DNA from: Flavipsychrobacter sp. | Lineage (GTDB): Bacteria > Bacteroidota > Bacteroidia > Chitinophagales > Chitinophagaceae | Direction: 5' to 3' | Assembly: GCA_016787265.1 (NCBI GenBank) | Contig: JAEUVF010000016.1 | Span: 288,938 to 352,937 of the forward strand | Length of the DNA stretch: 64,000 nt | Shown here: one piece after another, positions 16,475 to 25,923 of the stretch | Position numbering within the stretch: position 1 is the first letter of the stretch | Layout: each line of letters starts with the position of its first letter | Made by a program: the position numbers and the translations under genes | Notes under the pieces: model-generated | The model's input: the letters and a program-made list of their open reading frames with translations, nothing else | Told to the model about the DNA's origin: nothing | The model's database searches: none

Positions 16475-17545
16475 ATGAAGAATGTTGCTGTTATTGGTCT
16501 CGGTAAGGTTGGTTCCCTCGTTGGGACCCTGCTGAGCGATGTTTTCACAGTTAGCGGTTTTGATCGTCAAAAGCCGGCTACTGAAGTTCCTTTTGACGTT
16601 GCAACCGGTTCAGTAAATGATGCCGAACAACTGAAGTCCTTCCTGGCTGATAAGGATGCCGTAGTATCCTGTTTGCCTTACAACCTGAACCTGCCGGTTG
16701 CCCAGGCTGCGCATGCGCTGGGTATTCATTATTTCGATCTTACAGAAGATGTACCTACAACCACCGCGATTCGCGAAATGGCCAAAACGTCCAAAGGTGT
16801 GATGGCTCCCCAGTGCGGACTGGCTCCCGGATTTATAGGTATTGTGGGAGCAGATCTGTACAACCGTTTTACTAAGCTGCGCGATGTGGAACTGCGTGTG
16901 GGAGCGCTTCCCCGTTATCCAAATGGCCTGATGGGCTATTCCTTTACCTGGTCGCCCGCTGGTGTTATCAACGAGTATATCAATGATGCCGAAGTGATCC
17001 ACAATGGTCAGCGCAAAATGGTGCCTTCCCTGGATGGAATTGAGATGATCAATATTGAGGGACAGGAATTTGAAGCCTTTAGCACTTCCGGCGGTTTGGG
17101 CACCATGTGCGAAACCCTGGCTGGTAAAGTAGATACCCTGAACTACAAAACCATGCGGTATCCGGGTCATGCCAAGCTGATGCGCTTCCTTTTATATGAA
17201 CTGATCCTGAAAGAAAAGCGTGAACTGGTGGAGCAAATCCTGACGGAAGCCAAACCTCCTGTGCGCGAAGATGTTGTATATGTGTATGCGGTAGTGGAAG
17301 GATGGAAGGGTGAGCAACTGGCCCGTGAAGAATTTTACGAGGCCTATCATCCGATCCTGATTCATGGTAAAGAGTGGAGAGCAATCAGCTGGACAACTGC
17401 TGCTTCTGTTGCTGCTGTAGTGGAAATGGTGGCCAATGGCACCCTGCCAAAACAGGGTTTCATCAAGCAGGAAGAAATTCCATTTGATGCTTTCATCAAA
17501 ACCAAAAACGGATCGCTGTACGTAAACCACGAATCCGCGAAATAA
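16475..17545 (+). CDS. Saccharopine dehydrogenase-family protein (lysine 6-dehydrogenase-like)
   Basis: 356 aa. N-terminal Rossmann fold with VIGLGKVGSLVG (residues 5-16), then a catalytic domain with 'GLAPGFIGIVGADLYNRF' and 'GLGTMCETLAGKVDTLNYKTMRYPGHAKLM' typical of saccharopine dehydrogenase / lysine 6-dehydrogenase-like proteins. The next gene, 13 bp away, is DUF1338, a family whose known members convert 2-oxoadipate to 2-hydroxyglutarate. I infer a role in lysine catabolism, though either saccharopine or lysine could be the substrate. Confidence 0.82.
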   Translation: MKNVAVIGLGKVGSLVGTLLSDVFTVSGFDRQKPATEVPFDVATGSVNDAEQLKSFLADKDAVVSCLPYNLNLPVAQAAHALGIHYFDLTEDVPTTTAIREMAKTSKGVMAPQCGLAPGFIGIVGADLYNRFTKLRDVELRVGALPRYPNGLMGYSFTWSPAGVINEYINDAEVIHNGQRKMVPSLDGIEMINIEGQEFEAFSTSGGLGTMCETLAGKVDTLNYKTMRYPGHAKLMRFLLYELILKEKRELVEQILTEAKPPVREDVVYVYAVVEGWKGEQLAREEFYEAYHPILIHGKEWRAISWTTAASVAAVVEMVANGTLPKQGFIKQEEIPFDAFIKTKNGSLYVNHESAK

Positions 17546-17558
17546 TCTCACCCGAGCT

Positions 17559-18464
17559 ATGACACAGAATAGTGCTTTAGAACAAGTGCTGGGCGGACTC
17601 ATGCGCCGCTACCAGGAAAGAGTGCCCGATGTACAGGGTATAATCGCCGCCATGATTAAAGAAGGGCTGATTGAAAAAGCGGAAGATATTGAGAATGACC
17701 ATATCGCATTCAGAACCATGGGGGTTTCGCATTTGGGGATTCAATCGCTGGAAAAGATCTTCCTGCACCTTGGATACAGGCGGATGGATCATTATGTATT
17801 TAAGGAGAAAAAGCTGGATGCGTACTGGTATGCACCACCTGCTCCTCAATACCCGCGTATTTTCATCAGTGAATTACGTGTACAGGACCTGAGTCCTGTA
17901 ACACAGTCCATCATTCGGTCTTATACAGATGAAGTGACCAGCGATCCGGTGGATGGATTGGACCTGAATGATGCTGCTGCCGTGGATCAGTTCCTGCACA
18001 GCGGACTCTGGCCCACACCTACCTATGCTGATTTCATTGAACTTGGCAAGGAAAGTGAATACGCTGCCTGGGTTATTTATAACCGTTATTATCTGAATCA
18101 TTTTACCGTTAGCGTGCATAACCTGCCGGAAGGATTCAGTCGCCTCGAGGCTTTTAATGCTTTCCTGGAACGAAACGGTTTTATATTAAATGATTCGGGG
18201 GGTAAGATCAAGGCGAGTCCGGATGGTTATCTGCGCCAGTCGTCAACTGTAGCCCGCAAGGTAGAGGCACAGTTTGCGGGTGGTGAGACCCATCTGATTG
18301 CAGGTTCCTATGTTGAATTTGCAGAGCGTGGGGTACTGAAAGAATTCCAGCATTTACCTGCTGACCAGATTCGGAGGGAACATCGTCGCGAAGGATTCGA
18401 GGCCGGTAATGCGGATAAGATTTTCGAGAGCACCTACAGTGCGCAGACGAGCCGGGTGAATTAA
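17559..18464 (+). CDS. DUF1338 protein, 2-oxoadipate dioxygenase/decarboxylase-like (HglS family)
   Basis: 301 aa. The metal-binding pattern of the DUF1338 vicinal-oxygen-chelate fold is visible: His48 in NDHIAFRT, a His in the LNHFTVSVHNL strand (181, with 187 nearby) and Glu253 in SYVEFAERG. Characterised members use Fe(II) and O2 to turn 2-oxoadipate into 2-hydroxyglutarate and CO2. This protein is shorter than the Pseudomonas enzyme. Adjacent to a saccharopine-dehydrogenase-like gene in the same direction, 13 bp apart. Confidence 0.82.
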   Translation: MTQNSALEQVLGGLMRRYQERVPDVQGIIAAMIKEGLIEKAEDIENDHIAFRTMGVSHLGIQSLEKIFLHLGYRRMDHYVFKEKKLDAYWYAPPAPQYPRIFISELRVQDLSPVTQSIIRSYTDEVTSDPVDGLDLNDAAAVDQFLHSGLWPTPTYADFIELGKESEYAAWVIYNRYYLNHFTVSVHNLPEGFSRLEAFNAFLERNGFILNDSGGKIKASPDGYLRQSSTVARKVEAQFAGGETHLIAGSYVEFAERGVLKEFQHLPADQIRREHRREGFEAGNADKIFESTYSAQTSRVN

Positions 18465-18526
18465 TCCCAATTCAACCGGCAAATACTGCAATTCATCGTT
18501 AATCCTGCAACTTTGTACCATCTGAC

Positions 18527-18557
18527 TTTGGGCGATACCCCCAATGGGCTATCTTGA
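18527..18557 (+). promoter_or_regulatory. Promoter of the LytS-type kinase
   Basis: TTTG (18527-18530), 19-bp spacer, TATCTTGA (18550-18557), one mismatch to the -7 box, ending 12 bp before the ATG at 18570. Confidence 0.55.
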
Positions 18558-18569
18558 AAAAAAGTCTGG

Positions 18570-19616
18570 ATGTTGAACAGTATGGCCTTCCTGAAATATT
18601 CCAAAAGTGAAAGGTGGATAGCGGCACTGCTGCTGCCACCTTTTGCTATTGTAGTGAATATCCTGCTGTTTGGGAGCCGGTATTTCCAGACCTTTTCCGG
18701 ATTTCTGATTGCTACCCTGGTTACTCTTGCGGTGATTCTGCTGGTATATGTTTCCTGTGGTATGGTGGCAGTAATTTTTTTACATAAATATCCAAAGTAC
18801 AGCCAGACGTTCAAACGCATCGGGTTCAGTTTACTGGCCTATATTCTGTTGATGGCAGCTGGGGTGAGTTTGTTGTACTGGGGCTATGATTACCTGGGTT
18901 TCCTTGGATTCACGATGGATTATTCCAATTATTTCTGGACCCTTATGGTTGGATTAGCCTGTAACTTTCTTGCAACCAGTTTTAATGAGGGGGCGGCTTT
19001 TTATGAAAAATGGCGTTCGCTGGTAGATGAGGCGGAACAACTGAAAAAAGAAAACCTGCAAAGTCAGTTAGAGGGACTCAAGGGCCAGGTGAATCCGCAT
19101 TTTCTGTTCAACAGCCTGAATTCTTTGTCCAGTTTAATCAGTGAAGATCCGGGTAAGGCTGAGAAGTTCCTGGATGAGATGAGTAAGGTGTACCGGTATA
19201 TGCTGCGTACGAATGAGGATGGTCTTACTACACTGGAAACCGAATTGCAATTCATCCAGAGTTATTTCCATCTGCTCAAAACGCGTTATGGCGATGGCCT
19301 TGATATGGAACTGAAGATTGAAGAAAAGCTACTGCACTACCTTATTCCTCCGCTAACGCTTCAAATCCTGGTAGAAAATGCTGTAAAGCATAATATGATC
19401 CTGCGTGATAGTCCGCTCGTGATTCAGTTACTTACTACCAATAGCCGAAAACTCATTGTTACAAACAACCTGCAGCGGAAAAACCGGCTGGTATTTTCCA
19501 ATAGAGTAGGACTCAATAATATCCACAATAAGTACCGGCTTATGAAGCAGGAAGAGATCCTGATACGGGATGATGGGAAAGAGTTTACGGTTATTGTACC
19601 GCTGATTCAGCCCTGA
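18570..19616 (+). CDS. LytS-type sensor histidine kinase
   Basis: 348 aa. Four hydrophobic segments in the first 135 residues, then the His_kinase (PF06580) domain with His177 in GQVNPHFLFNSLNSL and an HATPase end (PLTLQILVENAVKHN; VGLNNIHNKYRLM). No extracellular sensor domain, so the membrane helices probably carry the sensing. The cognate regulator is 71 bp downstream (or 89 bp to its ATG). Confidence 0.92.
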   Translation: MLNSMAFLKYSKSERWIAALLLPPFAIVVNILLFGSRYFQTFSGFLIATLVTLAVILLVYVSCGMVAVIFLHKYPKYSQTFKRIGFSLLAYILLMAAGVSLLYWGYDYLGFLGFTMDYSNYFWTLMVGLACNFLATSFNEGAAFYEKWRSLVDEAEQLKKENLQSQLEGLKGQVNPHFLFNSLNSLSSLISEDPGKAEKFLDEMSKVYRYMLRTNEDGLTTLETELQFIQSYFHLLKTRYGDGLDMELKIEEKLLHYLIPPLTLQILVENAVKHNMILRDSPLVIQLLTTNSRKLIVTNNLQRKNRLVFSNRVGLNNIHNKYRLMKQEEILIRDDGKEFTVIVPLIQP

Positions 19617-19682
19617 TTTACAGTTCATGCACTGATTTTAGCAACTAATCCGCTTCTTCCGACAGCGGCAGGTAGGGCGTTT

Positions 19683-19690
19683 TAATTTTG
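19683..19690 (+). promoter_or_regulatory. -7 box (TAATTTTG) before the LytTR regulator
   Basis: Exact TAnnTTTG, 15 bp before the ATG at 19706; no TTTG at the expected distance. The regulator may have its own weak promoter as well as read-through from the kinase. Confidence 0.35.
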
Positions 19691-19705
19691 TGTAATATCG
19701 TTTTT

Positions 19706-20485
19706 ATGAAAGTACTCATAGTAGAAGATGAAGAACTGGCAGTTAAGAAACTGCAGAAAACCCTTCAATCGGTGACCACTGATGCGGAGGTGGTAGGTAT
19801 TACAGATAGCATCCGGTCATCGGTGAAATGGCTGCAGGAAAATCCTGCTCCGGATCTGATCCTGATGGACATTGAACTGGCAGACGGACAAAGTTTCGAA
19901 ATCTTTGACAAGGTGGAAGTAAATACTACAGTCATCTTCACCACCTCCTATGATGAGTATGCACTGAAAGCGTTCAAAGTAAACAGTGTCGATTACCTGC
20001 TCAAACCCGTGCAGAAAGAAGATCTTGAAGCTGCCCTGGATAAATATCACCGTATGAAAAAGATGTTGCAGGGTACTGAAACTGCCGGCAACCTGAATAT
20101 GGACAGCCTGGTGAAAGAATTGCAGCAGCGATTACAGCCGAAAGAATTTCGGAAACGTTTTCTGGTGAAACAGGGACAAAAACTCGTGAGCGTGGAAGTG
20201 GATGAAATCGCTTATTTCTATAGTGATGGCCGAGTTAACTTTTTCAAGACGCAGGACAACCGCAAATTCATTGTAGATTATACTATGGATGAATTGGAAG
20301 CCATGCTTGATCCCGACCGGTATTTCCGGATCAGTCGCTCTTTTTATGTATCTATTGAAAGTGTAGATCAGATTCACGATTATTTTGGAAACCGTCTTCT
20401 GCTGAACCTTCAACCGGTGGTGGATAAAGAGGCAATTGTAAGCCGGGAAAAGGTGACGGATTTTAAGAGATGGATGGGGAAGTAA
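19706..20485 (+). CDS. LytTR-family response regulator
   Basis: 259 aa from the ATG at 19706 (MKVLIVEDEE). Receiver domain with phospho-acceptor Asp55 in LILMDIEL, and the switch residues in 'VIFTTSYDEYAL' and 'VDYLLKPV'. The LytTR DNA-binding domain covers about 145-255 (FLVKQGQKLVSVEVDEIAYFYSDGR; YFRISRSFYVS). Paired with the LytS-type kinase just upstream. Convergent with the Reg_prop sensor, with only 7 bp between stop codons. Confidence 0.93.
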   Translation: MKVLIVEDEELAVKKLQKTLQSVTTDAEVVGITDSIRSSVKWLQENPAPDLILMDIELADGQSFEIFDKVEVNTTVIFTTSYDEYALKAFKVNSVDYLLKPVQKEDLEAALDKYHRMKKMLQGTETAGNLNMDSLVKELQQRLQPKEFRKRFLVKQGQKLVSVEVDEIAYFYSDGRVNFFKTQDNRKFIVDYTMDELEAMLDPDRYFRISRSFYVSIESVDQIHDYFGNRLLLNLQPVVDKEAIVSREKVTDFKRWMGK

Positions 20486-20492
20486 GGTCTTC

Positions 20493-23400
20493 TCACGTTT
20501 TCAGCTTCATCTCCAGCCGAACCAATGTACCTGTATTCTTTTCTGATAAAATATCAAGGCTCGCGTTGATCGCGGCGGCGCGGCGTTTCATGTCGAGGAT
20601 ACCTCGGCCTTTCGCAACTCCGGATGTGTTGAATCCCTTTCCATCGTCCTGGATCAGCAGTTGCAGTTTTTGTTTACGCAGCCGCAATTGTACCTGGATA
20701 TTTCGGGCTCCTGCATGTTTTACCGCATTCGTGATTGCCTCTTTGTATATGGAGAGCAGTTCATAACGGTGTTCCATATCCGAATGTTTGTCTTCAATAT
20801 GCGGGTCCGCTTCAATCTGGATATTCACATCATGGAAGGATTCCTGTTCCAGTGCGAACTGTTTCATCCGTTCCAGGGTTTTCATCATCTGATCGTTCTG
20901 TGGATTGATACTCCAGACCATATCATACATGGCCTGCGTCATCCGGTTGCTTGTTTCACTGATCTGGTGGATATAATCCCTGGTCCGTTCACGGTCCTGT
21001 TCAATTTTATTTTTTGCCAATTCACTCGAAATATTAATACTGCTCAGTGAATTGGTCAGGTCTTCTGTTAAACTAGTTGCAATCCTGGTTCGGATACTTT
21101 CTGTAGCCCTTAACTTCTGCATCCGAAGCCGGTCGAGCCAATAGAGAAATGCTAGCAGTATGAAGACCATCATCGCCATAAACCAATAGGAACGCCAGAA
21201 GGGGGGGCGCACCTGGATGGCCAAACGGTTAATCTCTTCCGATTCCTCACCATCACCATTCACTGCCTTTACAAGGAAGGTATAATTGCGATAGGGAAGG
21301 TAATTATAGATCGCCTGATTACGGGCTGACCGTACCCAGTCTTCATCCAGTCCTTCCAGTTTGTGATAATAGGTGAGCTGTCCGTGTTCCAGGAATTGCA
21401 GCGAAGCATAATCAATAGTGATGGAGTTATTTTGATGATTCAATTCAAGCCGGCCTGCACGCATGATCGAATCATAGTTCATCCGTTTGTTCAGTACTTT
21501 GATATCGGTAATGGTTACCTGCGGTGGCCGTGTGGAATGCATTACCATATCCGGATCAAAGACCAGAAAATTATGACTGGTCATAAAGGCAAGCAGGGAA
21601 TCACTGATGCGGGAAGCTTCTCCTGTTGTGAAATTATCAAACTGAATACCATCTCTCCGATCGAAAACAGTAAAGGAATTTTGTGCAAAATTCCAACGGC
21701 ATAGGCCATCCTGTAAGCCAATCCAGACTCGTCCTCTCTTGTCGATCTGCAGGCGTGAAGCCGAGTTGGAAGGTAATCCGTCATCGGCAGAAACAATCCG
21801 GTGGGTCATGCTTCGGGTATTCAGTACCGTTAAATTGTTGGTGGCCAGCAGCAGCACACTGTCGTTATACCGGATGATATCAGTAGGAGAATCATTTCCC
21901 GATTTCCAGCCGCCTTTGGAACTGCGCGTGATATGATGCAGAATAACCCCGGTAACAGGATCAATATGATAAGTACCCCAGCCAAGTGTGCCAACCCATA
22001 AGCTGCCGTCCCAATCGATAAAGAGTTTGTGAATCAAACCAAGCTCATGAACAAGTTCATACCCCCGGGTGGGATCTCCTCCCGATTTCTTAAAGTCCCA
22101 TTTGATAATACGGCCACCCTGGGTGCCAAACCATATATTACCTTCCCTGTCTTCTACCATTTGCCGGATGGTTCGTTCCTTAAATATGGGAGGTTGATCA
22201 TTTCGTATGCTACCAGTTTTGGGATTGTAGATTTTTAAAAATCCTGTTTGTTCACCCAAAAATATCAAACCTGTTTTGCTGTGTTCAAGGATACTCCATA
22301 CAGTCATCGTATTCTTCCAGGGATTGAATGCTGGAGGTAGTTGAAGTGGTCGAAAGGATTTATCATACAGATACAATCCAGCTCCCCAGGTAGCTACCAT
22401 AATCTGGCCATTTTTGAGTTGCCTGACAGCCTCAACCGGACCGTCCTGCACATTTTTTTCTCCTGGTCGTACCAGGTAATAGGCATTGAATGCCTGTGCA
22501 GTGGGATTGAATATAAAAAGGCCATCCGTAGTGGCGAGCCAAAGATTTTTTTCCCTGTCCTCAAAGGCTTGTAAGCCTACATCAAAGCGAAATTTTTCGG
22601 TATAGGGAGCTGTCTGATGTACAAACTGAAACCGTTGCTGAAGGGTATCAAATTCGGCAATAAAAGGCAGTCCATATACCCAGATCGTACCGTTTTTTTG
22701 TTGTGAAATACCCCTGTATTCATGGTAAATTCTGGGAATAAAGGGCCCAATGTAATGACGGATTTTTTTGCCCGTGGTACCATCATACCAATAAAAATAA
22801 GGAACCGGGTGCCGATAGGGCCAGTGAAAAAGAGCAAGGCTCATACTGTTATGAACAGGTTCAATTCCCTGAATATTATGTAGACCGGCAAAACTATCAA
22901 TGATGGGATCCTTTGACCCGTTGTTACCGGGATAGGAGAGTCGTTTCAGCTCAGGTTCATACTTGACCAAACCGGAATCACAGCCCAACCAGTGCACTTT
23001 ACGATTGGCATCCGGCTGAAAATAGAGAACGGTCCAGTTTTTTGGCAGTGGCACATCCCTGCTGATTGGCAGAAATCGTTGTTGTTTTTCATCGAGGCGA
23101 AATACACCATGACCAATCATCAGCAGGTATAAATTACCATTCCAGTCTTCCTTGAAAATAGACGTATGGAACACCTTTATAGTGCTGGGTGGCATTTCAA
23201 CTCCCACATCCTGATAAGTGAAGCGCTCATTGTCAAACAGCCCGATTCTGTTGTCTTCGTTTACTATCCATACCCTGCCTTTTGAATCACAATACATGGA
23301 TGCCAGGTTATTGGAAGGTATGCTGTTGGGGAGGTTTCGGTTGTGCTTGAAGGTGATAAACTCCCGACCGTCAAATCGCTGCAAGCCATTGGTAGTAGCC

Positions 23401-23570
23401 AGCCATATATACCCCTTTTTATCCTGACCTACTGCATTCACATGATTGGATACAAGTCCGTTTGCGGTACTGTATTGCGTAAAAGAATACTGTCTGGCTT
23501 GTTGTGCCAGCAGAACGGTTGTTGATCCTGCAAAAAACAGCAGTACTGCAAGGAGGGTTTGCTTCAACAT
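20493..23570 (-). CDS. Reg_prop/Y_Y_Y sensor with HATPase domain, phospho-acceptor His absent
   Basis: 1025 aa from the ATG at 23570, which opens a signal peptide (MLKQTLLAVLLFFAGSTTVLLA). Two seven-bladed propellers follow (many W-x-A-T/G-T-x-x-G-L blades such as GYIWLATTNGLQRF and GRVWIGLQDGLCRW), then Y_Y_Y, one TM segment, a dimerisation helix and HATPase. Where related HPK7 kinases read RIAxxLHDDLG, this one reads RIATSLTEDLT; the His position is a Thr codon (21066-21068). The N box (EAITNAVKHA) and G box (DDGKGF) look intact. Confidence 0.85.
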   Translation of the reverse strand: MLKQTLLAVLLFFAGSTTVLLAQQARQYSFTQYSTANGLVSNHVNAVGQDKKGYIWLATTNGLQRFDGREFITFKHNRNLPNSIPSNNLASMYCDSKGRVWIVNEDNRIGLFDNERFTYQDVGVEMPPSTIKVFHTSIFKEDWNGNLYLLMIGHGVFRLDEKQQRFLPISRDVPLPKNWTVLYFQPDANRKVHWLGCDSGLVKYEPELKRLSYPGNNGSKDPIIDSFAGLHNIQGIEPVHNSMSLALFHWPYRHPVPYFYWYDGTTGKKIRHYIGPFIPRIYHEYRGISQQKNGTIWVYGLPFIAEFDTLQQRFQFVHQTAPYTEKFRFDVGLQAFEDREKNLWLATTDGLFIFNPTAQAFNAYYLVRPGEKNVQDGPVEAVRQLKNGQIMVATWGAGLYLYDKSFRPLQLPPAFNPWKNTMTVWSILEHSKTGLIFLGEQTGFLKIYNPKTGSIRNDQPPIFKERTIRQMVEDREGNIWFGTQGGRIIKWDFKKSGGDPTRGYELVHELGLIHKLFIDWDGSLWVGTLGWGTYHIDPVTGVILHHITRSSKGGWKSGNDSPTDIIRYNDSVLLLATNNLTVLNTRSMTHRIVSADDGLPSNSASRLQIDKRGRVWIGLQDGLCRWNFAQNSFTVFDRRDGIQFDNFTTGEASRISDSLLAFMTSHNFLVFDPDMVMHSTRPPQVTITDIKVLNKRMNYDSIMRAGRLELNHQNNSITIDYASLQFLEHGQLTYYHKLEGLDEDWVRSARNQAIYNYLPYRNYTFLVKAVNGDGEESEEINRLAIQVRPPFWRSYWFMAMMVFILLAFLYWLDRLRMQKLRATESIRTRIATSLTEDLTNSLSSINISSELAKNKIEQDRERTRDYIHQISETSNRMTQAMYDMVWSINPQNDQMMKTLERMKQFALEQESFHDVNIQIEADPHIEDKHSDMEHRYELLSIYKEAITNAVKHAGARNIQVQLRLRKQKLQLLIQDDGKGFNTSGVAKGRGILDMKRRAAAINASLDILSEKNTGTLVRLEMKLKT

Positions 23571-23799
23571 GAGTTTGTTCAGGTATTCAAATATACTTAG
23601 GTGAAAGGTACTGAAGCAGATAGCTTTTATAATATGGCAGAATCGTGGATGGATTGATGAATTTCCGGCATCAATTGTAATCATGATAAGCTGATGACAA
23701 TTGGATGCAAGATTTTGCGGTTTCATGCAGCAATCCCTTTCCCTTCGGCTTACCGGGGGGTAATATTGCAAACGCTTTTATTAACCTTATCAAATAGCT

Positions 23800-25182
23800 A
23801 TGAAATTGTCAACCGGCAGGAGGATCCTGTTTGCCAATGTTCCGGCAGACGGACATTTCAATCCACTCACCTCACTGGCAGCCCATCTTAGAGAAGAAGG
23901 GTATGAGATTGCCTGGTATTCTTCAGAGTTATATGAAGGAAAGATCCGGCAACTCGGGATTCGTTTTTTCCCCTTCCGGGAAGCACTTGATATCAATGCG
24001 CAGAATATTGACTCCCTGTTGCCGGACCGCTCTAAGAAGAAAGGAAAAATCTCCCAGCTCAACTTTGATATGCAGGAATTTTTTATCAAAAGAGGACCGG
24101 AATATTATCGGGATCTGAAGGCGGTGTATGCTGAATTCCCTTTTGATTTGCTGATCGCCGATTGTGGATTTATGGGAATTCCTTATGTAAGGGAAAAAAT
24201 GCAGGTGCCAGTACTTACCATCGGCATTGTGCCACTGATTGAAACTTCGAAACAGCTTCCACCAATGGGGTTGGGGATGACTCCTTCTTCAACCCGCCTT
24301 GGAAAACTGCTCCATCGGTTTCTTCGTTTCCTGGTACTCGATTATTTATTCAGGCCTTCTTTCCGGTTGATGCATGCTTTAATGGATGAACATGGCATTC
24401 AACATGGAAACCAGTATCTCTTTGATATGTGTATTGCCAAATCGGATCTATACCTGCAAAGTGGAACTCCCGGTTTTGAATACGATCGCCCTGATCTGAG
24501 TGAACAGATCCGGTATATCGGTCCGGTTTTACCACTGAAAAATTGGAAAAACCGGGAACCCTGGTACGATTCACGCTTATCTTCTTACGAGCGGGTAGTG
24601 CTTATCACCCAGGGAACTTTTGAAAAAGACAGTTCCAAATTATTGGAACCAGCTATTGATGCATTGAAAGAGAGCAACTGTCTTGTGGTAGTAACAACAG
24701 GAGGGTTTGGTCGCGAAGCGCTGATCAGAAAATACAGTGCACCCAATATCATAATTGAAAATTTTATCCCTTTTGATGAAGTATTGCCCTATACCGATGT
24801 ATACATTTCAAATGGAGGATATGGTGGAGTTCTGCTGGCAATACAAAATGGAGTGCCAATGGTAGTAGCGGGTATCCATGAGGGTAAGAGTGAGATCAAT
24901 GCGCGGGTAGATTATTTTGGTTTGGGTATCAATCTGAAAACAGAAAGACCCAAACCTGGAAAGATCCGCGCTGCGGTGGAAAAAATCCTGAATCAGGATA
25001 GTTACCGCCAGCGGGTAAAGGAGATGTCGAGGGAGTTTATGCAATACAAGCCCCAGGCACTAACGGCTTTGTATGTACGGGAATTGCTGTTGAAAAATTC
25101 ATTAACCATTAATCATAAAAACAACCAACATGAAAAAAAGAGCAACTCAACTGCTGCTGCTGGCAGCGATTATCGGATTTAG
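23800..25182 (+). CDS. MGT-type UDP-glycosyltransferase (GT1)
   Basis: 460 aa. GT-B fold: N-terminal FANVPADGHFNPLTSLAAHL and C-terminal donor domain with ITQGTF, ENFIPFDEVLPYTDVYISNGGYGG and the GVPMVVAG loop. The usual HGG at the sugar-nucleotide site reads NGG. Substrate is unknown; macrolide, sterol, lipid or carotenoid acceptors are possible. The last 18 residues overlap the start of the next gene by 53 bp in another frame, a low-complexity tail that looks like a lost stop codon. First gene of an operon ending at a terminator (26638). Confidence 0.88.
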   Translation: MKLSTGRRILFANVPADGHFNPLTSLAAHLREEGYEIAWYSSELYEGKIRQLGIRFFPFREALDINAQNIDSLLPDRSKKKGKISQLNFDMQEFFIKRGPEYYRDLKAVYAEFPFDLLIADCGFMGIPYVREKMQVPVLTIGIVPLIETSKQLPPMGLGMTPSSTRLGKLLHRFLRFLVLDYLFRPSFRLMHALMDEHGIQHGNQYLFDMCIAKSDLYLQSGTPGFEYDRPDLSEQIRYIGPVLPLKNWKNREPWYDSRLSSYERVVLITQGTFEKDSSKLLEPAIDALKESNCLVVVTTGGFGREALIRKYSAPNIIIENFIPFDEVLPYTDVYISNGGYGGVLLAIQNGVPMVVAGIHEGKSEINARVDYFGLGINLKTERPKPGKIRAAVEKILNQDSYRQRVKEMSREFMQYKPQALTALYVRELLLKNSLTINHKNNQHEKKSNSTAAAGSDYRI

Positions 25183-25912
25183 TTCCTGCAGTAAGGACAA
25201 GGATGAAAAAGGCGGTGTATTTAAAGGTCCGCAGGTTGCCTTTCACGGCGGAAAAGCACATTCCTTTTTTAAATCAGGCAAAGATGGTAAACCTGAAAAG
25301 ATTGGTATTTCAATTAACGACCAGGCCTGGAATAATTTACCTGTAGGTGGTGATCAGGGGCATAATCATGCCAATAGTGTAACCCTGCCGCTTCCTGCAA
25401 AGGCAGAACAGGCAACACCCTTCAAACATATCGGTCTGGATTGGAATCCGGCGGGTCATGAACCTGAAAATGTGTACACCAAGCCACACTTTGATTTTCA
25501 CTATTACATGATTAGCGAAGCAGAGCGGTTGGCTATCCCGCCATATGAAACAAATGCTGCCGGATTTGATAATCTGCCGGATGGGGCTTACCTGCCTGCT
25601 ACCTATATCGCTCCTCCGGGCGGAGTACCTCAGATGGGAAAACACTGGCTGGATGCAACGGCGCCTGAATTAAACGGGTCAGCATTTACAGAAACATTTA
25701 TTTATGGTTCCTACAATGGAAAAGTAAATTTCCTGGAGCCCATGGTAACCAAAGCATTTATCGAGCAGTCAAATCTCTTTGAACGGGCGATTCCTCAACC
25801 GCAGAAATTCAAAGTGGCAGGTTTTTATCCTACTAAAATGAAGATCGCACGGGTAGGAACAAGTCGGGAGATTACACTTGAAAACTTTGTGTACCGCGAA
25901 GCAAGCAATTAA
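25130..25912 (+). CDS. Lipoprotein, DUF5602/TTHB210-like
   Basis: 260 aa. Lipoprotein signal with Cys20 (AAIIGFSSCSKDKDEKGG). The mature part starts 'HGGKAHSFFKSGKDGKPEKIGISINDQAWNNLP', has several histidines (GHNHAN; HFDFHYYM; GKHWLD) and ends in beta strands, which resembles the DUF5602/TTHB210-like domain of unknown function. The His pattern hints at metal binding. It overlaps the glycosyltransferase gene by 53 bp; the two are certainly co-transcribed. The family call is moderate. Confidence 0.7.
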   Translation: MKKRATQLLLLAAIIGFSSCSKDKDEKGGVFKGPQVAFHGGKAHSFFKSGKDGKPEKIGISINDQAWNNLPVGGDQGHNHANSVTLPLPAKAEQATPFKHIGLDWNPAGHEPENVYTKPHFDFHYYMISEAERLAIPPYETNAAGFDNLPDGAYLPATYIAPPGGVPQMGKHWLDATAPELNGSAFTETFIYGSYNGKVNFLEPMVTKAFIEQSNLFERAIPQPQKFKVAGFYPTKMKIARVGTSREITLENFVYREASN

Positions 25913-25923
25913 ACCTTATCAAC

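Noticed and set aside
23571..23771. N-terminal extension of the Reg_prop sensor
   Set aside because: 67 residues upstream of the signal peptide without domain; the ATG at 23570 starts at the signal sequence.
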